A DNA stretch of 64,000 bases from Sphaerotilus montanus (GTDB lineage: Bacteria > Pseudomonadota > Gammaproteobacteria > Burkholderiales > Burkholderiaceae_C), in NCBI RefSeq assembly GCF_013410775.1, contig NZ_JACCFH010000001.1:434001-498000 (forward strand), in the 5' to 3' direction. The notes under the pieces are model-generated. The model was not told the DNA's origin. It did no database searches and saw only the letters and a list, made by a program, of their open reading frames with translations. Position 1 is the first letter of the stretch. Each line of letters starts with the position of its first letter. Below, piece by piece: positions 55,732 to 64,000 of this stretch. The translations under genes were made by a program, and so were the position numbers.

Positions 55732-58188
55732 ATGCCCACCCCCAACCTCCCCGCCCTCCTCGACGCCATGACCCTGGAAGAGCAAGTCAGCCTCCTCACC
55801 GGCGCCGACTTCTGGTGCACCGTCGCCATCCCGCGCCTGGGCATCCCCGCCATCAAGGTCACCGACGGCCCGAACGGCGCCCGCGGCGGCATCTTCAACG
55901 GCGGCCCGAAAACCGCCTGTTTCCCGGTCGCCATCGCGCTCGGCTCGACCTGGGATCCTGCGCTGATCGCCGAAGCCGGTGCCGCGCTGGCGGCCGAAGC
56001 ACGGCTCAAGGGCGCGGGCGTGCTGCTCGCGCCGACCGTCAACCTGCACCGCTCGACGCTCAACGGCCGCAACTTCGAGTGCTACTCGGAAGACCCGTTC
56101 CTCACCGGCGAGATCGCCTGCGGCTACATCCGCGGGCTGCAGGACCACGGTGTGGCGGCGACGATCAAGCACTTCGTCTGCAACGACAGCGAGGTGGAAC
56201 GCATGTCGATCGACTCGGTCGTCGACGAGCGCACGATGCGGGAGCTGTACCTGGTGCCGTTCGAGAAAGCGGTCAAGGACGCGAACGTGCAGGCCGTGAT
56301 GACCTCGTACAACCGCATCAACGGCGACTTCGCAGGCGACAACGCGCCGCTGGTGCGCGACATCCTGCGCGGCCAGTGGGGCTTCGACGGGCTGGTGATG
56401 TCCGACTGGTTCGCCGAGCACGCCACCCAGAAATCCGCCACCGCCGGCATGGACCTGGAGATGCCCGGCACGACCCGCCACCGCGGCGAGGCGCTGGTGC
56501 AGGCGGTGCGCGAAGGCCGTGTGTCAGCCGACGACGTGCGCGCCTGCGCGGGGCGGGTGCTGCAGCTGGTCGAGCGGGTCGGCGGCTTCGCGTCGCCGGG
56601 CATTCCGGACGAGCGTTCGGAGGACGCGCCCGAGCGCCGCGCCCTGATCCGCCGCCTCGGCGCGGAAGGCTCGGTGCTGCTGAAGAACGACGGCGGGCTG
56701 CTGCCGCTGGCGGGCACGGCGCGCACCATCGCGCTGATCGGCCCGAACGTCGACACCGCGCAGATCATGGGCGGCGGCAGTGCCAACGTGAACGCGCTGC
56801 ACCGCATCACCCCGCACGAAGGGCTGGCCGCGCAGACCGACGCCGTGCTGGTCTGCGTGCCCGGCGCAGACAACTACCGCTGGGTGCCGTTGCTGCAACA
56901 GCCGATGGCGGTGGACTTCTACACCTCGACCGACCTGAGCGGCGACGTGGCCGTGCGCGCGGTCTATCCGAGCAGCGAGAAGCTGTGGGCTGGCGCGGTC
57001 GAACCCGGCATCGACCCGATGCACTTCTCGGCCCGCGCGACGGTCGAGTTCGTGCCGCCAGCCGATGGCGACTACCAGGTCTCGATCACCAGCGCGGGCC
57101 TGAGCCGCGTGCTGGTCGATGGCGTGCAGGTGATCGAGGCCTGGGAGAGCTGGGCGCCAGGCGACACCTACTTCACCTTCGGCTGCACCGAGCGCGTGGT
57201 CAGCCACCCGCTGCGGGCCGGCGTGCCGGTGACGATCACGGTCGAGTATTCGTCGCCGACCAGCGTGCCGGTGTCGTTCAAGGCGCTGCGGCTGGGCGTG
57301 TACCTGCCGCGGGCCGAGGCGGAACTGGCCGCGGCCGAGGCGGCGGCGCGTCAAGCCGATGTGGCGATCGTCTTCATCGGCCTGAACGCCGAGTGGGACT
57401 GCGAGGGCCTGGACCGCCCCGACATGGCCCTGCCGCACCAGCAGAACGCGCTGGTCGAGCGCGTCGTCGCCGCGAACCCGAACACCATCGTCGTGCTGCA
57501 GACTGGCGCGCCGGTGGAGCTGCCGTGGCTGGACCGGGTGCCGGCGGTGCTGCAGGCCTGGTATCCGGGGCAGGAATGCGGTCACGCGATCGCCGATGTG
57601 CTGACGGGCCGCGCCGCGCCGGGCGGGCGGCTGCCGCAGACGTGGCCGAAGCGGCTGGCGGATGTCGTCACGTCGAACGGCGATCCGCTGCGCTATCCCG
57701 GCCAGGGCGGGCGCGTGGTCTACGACGAAGGCGTGTTCATCGGCTACCGGCACCACGACACGCACGGGGTCGCGCCGATGTTCCCGTTCGGGCACGGGCT
57801 GTCGACGACGACGTTCGCGTGGGGTGAGGTGCGCGTCGACCGCACGGCGATCGAGCCGGGCGGCACGGTCACCGTCTCGGTGGACGTGACCAACACCGGC
57901 ACGCGCGCGGGCTCGGAGGTGGTGCAGCTCTACGTCAGCGATCCGGTCAGCGGTGTGGAACGGCCGGCGCAGGAACTCAAGGGCTTTGCCAAGCTCGCGC
58001 TGCAGCCCGGCGAGACCGGCACGGCGACGATCACGCTCGGGATGCGCGCCTTCGCGTGGTTCGACACGGCGCGCGGCGGCTGGGTGGCCGAAGCCGGGGC
58101 GTTCGGACTGCGGCTGGGAGCGTCGTCGCGGGACATCCGGGGCGAGGCCGGGGTGACGCTGGCGGGGGACTGGTTCGCGGCGGCGTGA
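55732..58188 (+). CDS. GH3 beta-glucosidase with PA14 insert
   Basis: An 818-residue glycoside hydrolase family 3 enzyme. The TIM-barrel domain (about 1-300) has KVTDGPNGARGG, TIKHFVCNDSE and the nucleophile D225 in VMSDWF. The second domain is split by a PA14 carbohydrate-binding insert (about 388-525; FYTSTDLSGD, VEFVPPADGDYQVSITSAG), then continues with FIGLNAEWDCEGLDRPDM, which holds the likely acid/base Glu. A fibronectin-III-like domain ends the protein (about 690-770). There is no signal peptide, so it should be cytoplasmic. It probably cleaves beta-glucosides imported by the locus. It is the last plus-strand gene of the cluster. Confidence 0.93.
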   Translation: MPTPNLPALLDAMTLEEQVSLLTGADFWCTVAIPRLGIPAIKVTDGPNGARGGIFNGGPKTACFPVAIALGSTWDPALIAEAGAALAAEARLKGAGVLLAPTVNLHRSTLNGRNFECYSEDPFLTGEIACGYIRGLQDHGVAATIKHFVCNDSEVERMSIDSVVDERTMRELYLVPFEKAVKDANVQAVMTSYNRINGDFAGDNAPLVRDILRGQWGFDGLVMSDWFAEHATQKSATAGMDLEMPGTTRHRGEALVQAVREGRVSADDVRACAGRVLQLVERVGGFASPGIPDERSEDAPERRALIRRLGAEGSVLLKNDGGLLPLAGTARTIALIGPNVDTAQIMGGGSANVNALHRITPHEGLAAQTDAVLVCVPGADNYRWVPLLQQPMAVDFYTSTDLSGDVAVRAVYPSSEKLWAGAVEPGIDPMHFSARATVEFVPPADGDYQVSITSAGLSRVLVDGVQVIEAWESWAPGDTYFTFGCTERVVSHPLRAGVPVTITVEYSSPTSVPVSFKALRLGVYLPRAEAELAAAEAAARQADVAIVFIGLNAEWDCEGLDRPDMALPHQQNALVERVVAANPNTIVVLQTGAPVELPWLDRVPAVLQAWYPGQECGHAIADVLTGRAAPGGRLPQTWPKRLADVVTSNGDPLRYPGQGGRVVYDEGVFIGYRHHDTHGVAPMFPFGHGLSTTTFAWGEVRVDRTAIEPGGTVTVSVDVTNTGTRAGSEVVQLYVSDPVSGVERPAQELKGFAKLALQPGETGTATITLGMRAFAWFDTARGGWVAEAGAFGLRLGASSRDIRGEAGVTLAGDWFAAA

Positions 58189-58200
58189 TCGCAGGACGGC

Positions 58201-59850
58201 TCAGGCCGAGCGCCCCTTCGCGATGCTCCGGCACAGCAGCACCATCGGCACCAGCCCCACCACGACGATCGCCAGCGCGGCGGTCGAGGCTTCGGTCAGC
58301 CGCTCGTCCGAGGCCAGCGTGTACGTCTGCGTCGCCAGCGTGTCGAAGTTGAAGGGGCGCATCACCAGCGTCGCCGGCAGCTCCTTCATCACGTCGATGA
58401 ACACCAGCAGCCCCGCCGTCAGCGCACTGCCGCGCAGCATCGGCAGATGCACCCGCCGCAGCGTCTGCCCCACGCTCAGGCCGAGGCTGCGCGCCGCGTG
58501 GTCCATGTTCGGCGTGATGCGGCCGAGGCCCTCGTCGATCGCCTGCACCGCCGCCGTCAGGTAGCGCACGAGACACGCGTAGACCAGTGCTGCGATGCTG
58601 CCCGTGAACAGCAGGCCCGGCGTGTGGCCGGTCAGCTCGCCGATCAGGGCCGCCAGCGCGTGGTCGAGCCGCGTCACCGGGATCAGCACGCCCACCGCGA
58701 TCACCGACCCCGGCAGCGCATAGCCCAGGCCGACCACCCGGTGCGCCCAGCGCGTGACCGGGCCGCGGTGGATGCGCGCCGCGTAGCCGATCAGCAGCGC
58801 CAGCGCCACCGCCAGCAGCGCGGTCGTGCCGGCCACCAGCATGCTGTTGCGCGCCAGCACGAAGAAGCGCTCGCCGAACTGCGCATCGCCCTCGGTCAGC
58901 GCCATGCGCAGCAGCAGGCCGGCCGGCAGCAGGAAACCCGCCACCAGCGGCAGGACACAGCCGATCACCGCACCGGCCGCCTTCACCCCGGCCAGCGGCA
59001 CCCGCGGATTGCCACGCTGGCGCAAGGTCGTGTCGTGGTAGCGCCGCCCGCCACGGCTGACCCGCTCGAACGCCAGCACCGCCACCACGAAGGCCAGCAG
59101 CACCAGCGCCAGCTGCGCCGCCGCCACCCGGTCACCAAGCGAGAACCACGCGCGGTAGATGCCGGTCGTGAAGGTCTGCACCGCGAAATAGGACACCGTG
59201 CCGTAGTCGGCCAGCGTCTCCATCAGCGCCAGCGCCACGCCGCCCGCGATCGCCGGCCGCGCCATCGGCAGCGACAGCCGCAGGAACGCGCGGAATGGCG
59301 ACAGCCCGAGCGAGCGGCCGACCTCGATCATCCCGCCCGCCCGCTCCAGGAAGGCCGTGCGCGCCAGCATGTAGACATACGGGTACAGCACCAGCGTGAA
59401 CATCAGCGCTGCGCCACCGAGCGTGCGCACGTCCGGGAACCAGTAGTCCGCCTTGCGCCAGCCGAACGCGGCGCGCAGGGCGGTCTGCACCGGGCCGACG
59501 TACTGGAAGAAGTCGGTGTAGACATAAGCGATCACGTACGACGGCATCGCCAGCGGCAGCACCAGCGCCCACTCGAACGACGCCCGCCCCGGGAACTCGT
59601 GGCGCGTCACCAGCCACGCAGCACCCACACCCAGCGCGGCCACGCCCAGCCCGACCCCGGCACACAGCCACAGCGTGCTCGCCACATAGTCGCCGAGCAC
59701 GGTCGAGGCCAGGTGCGCCCAGGTGTCGCCGGTTCCGCCCGAGAAGACGTGCGTGCCGACCGACACCAGCGGTGCGGCCACCAGCAGCGCTGCCAGCACG
59801 GCAATCCACAACAGCCACGGCGGACGGCGGCGGGTCGGAGCAGAAGACAT
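58201..59850 (-). CDS. Ferric iron ABC transporter permease (FbpB/SfuB-like)
   Basis: A 549-residue inner-membrane protein with about 12 helices in two similar halves. Each half has an EAA loop (GRSLGLSPFRAFLRLSLPMA and ARSLGLSVGQTLRRVHLPML). The fused two-permease layout, YVYTDFFQYVGPVQTALR and the block DVMKELPATLVMRPFNFDTL are typical of Fe3+ importers. The start at 59850 has AAAGGTG six bases upstream. It is divergent from the ATPase gene across a Fur box. No periplasmic iron-binding-protein gene is nearby. Confidence 0.92.
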   Translation of the reverse strand: MSSAPTRRRPPWLLWIAVLAALLVAAPLVSVGTHVFSGGTGDTWAHLASTVLGDYVASTLWLCAGVGLGVAALGVGAAWLVTRHEFPGRASFEWALVLPLAMPSYVIAYVYTDFFQYVGPVQTALRAAFGWRKADYWFPDVRTLGGAALMFTLVLYPYVYMLARTAFLERAGGMIEVGRSLGLSPFRAFLRLSLPMARPAIAGGVALALMETLADYGTVSYFAVQTFTTGIYRAWFSLGDRVAAAQLALVLLAFVVAVLAFERVSRGGRRYHDTTLRQRGNPRVPLAGVKAAGAVIGCVLPLVAGFLLPAGLLLRMALTEGDAQFGERFFVLARNSMLVAGTTALLAVALALLIGYAARIHRGPVTRWAHRVVGLGYALPGSVIAVGVLIPVTRLDHALAALIGELTGHTPGLLFTGSIAALVYACLVRYLTAAVQAIDEGLGRITPNMDHAARSLGLSVGQTLRRVHLPMLRGSALTAGLLVFIDVMKELPATLVMRPFNFDTLATQTYTLASDERLTEASTAALAIVVVGLVPMVLLCRSIAKGRSA

Positions 59851-59884
59851 CAGGACACCTTTCGAACGGTACGATTCGGCCAAC

Positions 59885-59897
59885 GATAATGATTATC
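59885..59897. promoter_or_regulatory. Fur box
   Basis: GATAATGATTATC is a perfect 6-1-6 palindrome within GATAATGATTATCATC, nearly the classical Fur consensus. It lies between the divergent iron permease and ATPase genes, 11 bases before the ATPase ATG, so it can repress both when iron is plentiful. Confidence 0.9.
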
Positions 59898-59907
59898 ATC
59901 CTTGATC

Positions 59908-62164
<2,257 letters not shown>

Positions 62165-62166
62165 CC

Positions 62167-62640
62167 ATGGAGATCCGCTGGCCAGCCCTGGACGACCTGA
62201 ACCCGCCGGCCACCGACGCCGAGATCACCACGCTGGAGCAGCAACTCGGCGTCACGCTGCCGGCGGACTATGTGCAGGTGCTTCGCCAGCACAACGGCCA
62301 GCGCGGCCTGGCGGACGGGCTGTTCGACGGGCAGGAGTTCCTGTCGACGCAGAACGTGTTTGCGCAGTGGCGGATCTGGAAGGGGCTGCACGACGCGGGA
62401 GAGTTCAAGGCGCTGCACTCGTCACCGGCGGCGGGCGTGCGCGACGACTGGTGGAACCCGCGCTGGATCCCGTTCACGCACGACGGCGGTGGCAACCACC
62501 TCTGCCTGGACCTCGACCCTGCCGAAGGCGGCTCGGTCGGTCAGGTCATCGCGATGTGGCACGACGCGGCCGAACGCACGGTGGAAGGCCGAAGTTTCGG
62601 TGAATGGTTTGGCCGCTGGCTGACACGCACCACGGCGTAG
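62167..62640 (+). CDS. SMI1/KNR4 (SUKH) family protein
   Basis: A 157-residue soluble protein. The SUKH opening is clear (ATDAEITTLEQQLGVTLPAD, then YVQVLRQHNGQ). Later strands IPFTHDGGGNHLCLDLDPA and VIAMWHDAAERTVEGRSF end in the usual helix FGEWFGRWL. SUKH proteins are often immunity proteins against secreted nuclease toxins, but many stand alone. It begins two bases after the tgt stop, so it is co-transcribed with tgt. No toxin gene is nearby in the window. Confidence 0.88.
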   Translation: MEIRWPALDDLNPPATDAEITTLEQQLGVTLPADYVQVLRQHNGQRGLADGLFDGQEFLSTQNVFAQWRIWKGLHDAGEFKALHSSPAAGVRDDWWNPRWIPFTHDGGGNHLCLDLDPAEGGSVGQVIAMWHDAAERTVEGRSFGEWFGRWLTRTTA

Positions 62641-62658
62641 CGCCAGCAACCCGCGTCC

Positions 62659-63924
62659 TCACCCCGCAGCGAGCACCTCGTCGATCACCTCGACCCAGTG
62701 CTTCACCGGCAACTGCGTCCCCGACTGCAGGTGCTGGATGCAGCCGATGTTGCCGGAGATGATGACGCTGGGCTGGCGGGCCTCCAGCGTCTGCACCTTG
62801 CGGTCGCGCAGCTGGTAGGCGATCTCGGGCTGCAGCACGGAATACGTGCCGGCCGAGCCGCAGCAGAGGTGGCTGTCCTGCGTCGGCAGGTGCACCTCGA
62901 AGCCGATCTCGGCCATCGCCGCCTCGACGCCGCCACGCAGCTTCTGGCCGTGCTGCAGCGTGCAGGGTGGGTGGTAGGCCAGCACACCGCGGGCGCGGCG
63001 CTGGCCCATCACCGCCTTGAGCGGCCCGATCAGCGTCGGCAGCAGCTCGGAAAGATCGCGCGCCACCGCACTGATGCGCGCGGCCTTCTCGGCATAGGCC
63101 GGGTCGCCGGCCAGCGCGTGGCCGTAGTCCTTGACCGAGAGGCCGCAGCCCGAGGCGTTGAACACGATGGCCTCGACCGGCTCGACCCCGCCCAGCCCTT
63201 CGACCTTGGGCCACCAGGCGTCGATGTTGCGGCGCATGTCGGTCAGCGCGCCTTCGCGGTCGCCGAGGTGGTCGCGCACGGCGCCGCAGCAGCCGGCCTC
63301 GTCCGACACCAGCGTCTGCACGCCGCAGGCATCGAGCACACGGGCAGTGGCGCTGTTGATGTTGGGGGCCAGCGTCGGCTGCACGCAGCCCTGCAGCATC
63401 AGCACCTTGCGGCGGTGCTCGCGCGTGGGCCAGCGCTGGGCGTGGGCCATCGCGGTGGCACTCAGCTTTGGCGGCACCTTGTTCTTGAGCATGCCGGGCA
63501 GCAGCGCCCGCACGTTCTGCCCCGTCCGCAGCATCGGGCCGAAGCTGGGCGAGGTCATGGTCTCGCGCAGCATCCAGCGCACGCTGCGGTCGGCGCGCGG
63601 GCGCTCGACCTTGGCATCGACCACGCGCCGGCCGATCTCGACCAGCGCGCCGTATTCCACGCCCGACGGGCAGGTCGTCTCGCAGCTGCGGCAGGTCAGG
63701 CAGCGGTCGAGGTGGAGCTGGGTCTTGCGGGTCGGCGCGTGGCCTTCCATCACCTGCTTGATCAGGTAGATGCGGCCACGCGGGCTGTCCAGCTCGTTGC
63801 CGAGCAGCTGGTAGGTCGGGCAGGTGGCGGTGCAGAAACCGCAGTGCACGCAGCGGCGCAGGATCTCTTCGGCGCGGTCGCCGTCGGGGGTGTCCTGGAA
63901 TTCAGGCGCGAGGGTGGTTTGCAT
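62659..63924 (-). CDS. glcF: Glycolate oxidase iron-sulfur subunit
   Basis: A 421-residue subunit of the glycolate dehydrogenase complex GlcDEF, which oxidises glycolate to glyoxylate. Two 4Fe-4S motifs stand at the N-terminus: C25, C28, C31, C35 (CVHCGFCTATCP) and C75, C78, C81, C85 (CLTCRSCETTCP). Two cysteine-rich CCG domains follow (DEAGCCGAVRDHL and SHLCCGSAGTY). Length and order are typical. It follows glcE by 6 bases. It is convergent with the SUKH gene, 18 bases apart. Confidence 0.95.
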   Translation of the reverse strand: MQTTLAPEFQDTPDGDRAEEILRRCVHCGFCTATCPTYQLLGNELDSPRGRIYLIKQVMEGHAPTRKTQLHLDRCLTCRSCETTCPSGVEYGALVEIGRRVVDAKVERPRADRSVRWMLRETMTSPSFGPMLRTGQNVRALLPGMLKNKVPPKLSATAMAHAQRWPTREHRRKVLMLQGCVQPTLAPNINSATARVLDACGVQTLVSDEAGCCGAVRDHLGDREGALTDMRRNIDAWWPKVEGLGGVEPVEAIVFNASGCGLSVKDYGHALAGDPAYAEKAARISAVARDLSELLPTLIGPLKAVMGQRRARGVLAYHPPCTLQHGQKLRGGVEAAMAEIGFEVHLPTQDSHLCCGSAGTYSVLQPEIAYQLRDRKVQTLEARQPSVIISGNIGCIQHLQSGTQLPVKHWVEVIDEVLAAG

Positions 63925-63930
63925 GCTGGC

Positions 63931-64000
63931 TCAGAGTCCCGGGTAGAGACGGCCCGGGTTGAACACGCCGTCGGGGTCGAAGGCCTGCTTGAGTTCCTGG
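63931..64000 (-). CDS. glcE: Glycolate oxidase FAD-binding subunit GlcE (C-terminal fragment at window edge)
   Basis: Only the last 22 codons and the stop are in the window: QELKQAFDPDGVFNPGRLYP then GL. This is the typical C-terminus of GlcE in the FAD-linked oxidase family, and the position directly before glcF agrees. The rest of the gene lies beyond base 64000. Confidence 0.8.
   Translation of the reverse strand, partial: QELKQAFDPDGVFNPGRLYPGL

Overview
The window is a 64 kb piece of a high-GC, gene-dense chromosome. The content fits a heterotrophic betaproteobacterium of the order Burkholderiales, possibly the Leptothrix/Sphaerotilus side (inference only). Supporting signs are the thiC-O-S-G-DE order, a YiaA/DUF2145 gene set, a glcE-glcF pair, an MFS-PlsC fusion, LysR/Crp regulators and many PAS/GGDEF/EAL proteins. 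No rRNA, tRNA or CRISPR array was seen. Genes are packed tightly: most operon neighbours overlap by 4 bases (ATGA or GTGA), and five convergent pairs overlap tail to tail.

1-15 kb: a LysM-FecR protein translationally coupled to a CHASE2-PAS-GGDEF-EAL membrane protein; guaC; a metacaspase followed 22 bases later by a 1935-residue CHAT protease that carries two alpha/beta-hydrolase domains lacking the nucleophile serine; a membrane coiled-coil/helix-hairpin-helix protein; and a strongly degenerate GGDEF-EAL protein. 15-21 kb: the thiamine operon thiC-thiO-thiS-thiG-thiDE on the minus strand, with a recognisable promoter, a TPP riboswitch and a readable translation-control platform. 21-28 kb: a sensory block (CheB-CheR-PAS fusion, small PAS protein, Crp/Fnr regulator, response regulator with PAS, hybrid histidine kinase). 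28-32 kb: a giant AsmA-like DUF748 envelope protein, then a truncated membrane-protein gene.

32-33.6 kb: an IS200/IS605-type element carrying only TnpB. It sits between two gene fragments that do not belong together (a plus-strand membrane protein and a minus-strand bestrophin), so its arrival or later activity probably accompanied a deletion. 33.6-42 kb: an acetyl-CoA hydrolase/CoA-transferase, a divergent LysR regulator, an MFS-acyltransferase fusion coupled to an acetyltransferase-like gene, and a small envelope operon (YiaA-like, exported hydrophobic protein, DUF2145) divergent from an XRE-type regulator.

42-58 kb: one long plus-strand glycoside utilisation locus: GH1, a complete sugar ABC transporter, a GH2 beta-mannosidase, a LacI regulator, two Gfo/Idh/MocA dehydrogenases alternating with two sugar isomerase/epimerase TIM barrels, and a GH3 enzyme with a PA14 insert. 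A perfect 16-bp LacI-type palindrome lies just before the GH1 gene. The likely job is uptake and breakdown of beta-linked gluco/manno-oligosaccharides, perhaps partly by an oxidative (keto-sugar) route.

58-64 kb: a ferric-iron ABC permease and its ATPase, divergent across a Fur box and without a binding-protein gene nearby; tgt with a SUKH (SMI1/KNR4) gene directly behind it; then glcF and the C-terminal end of glcE. Bases 1-19 hold no complete feature.
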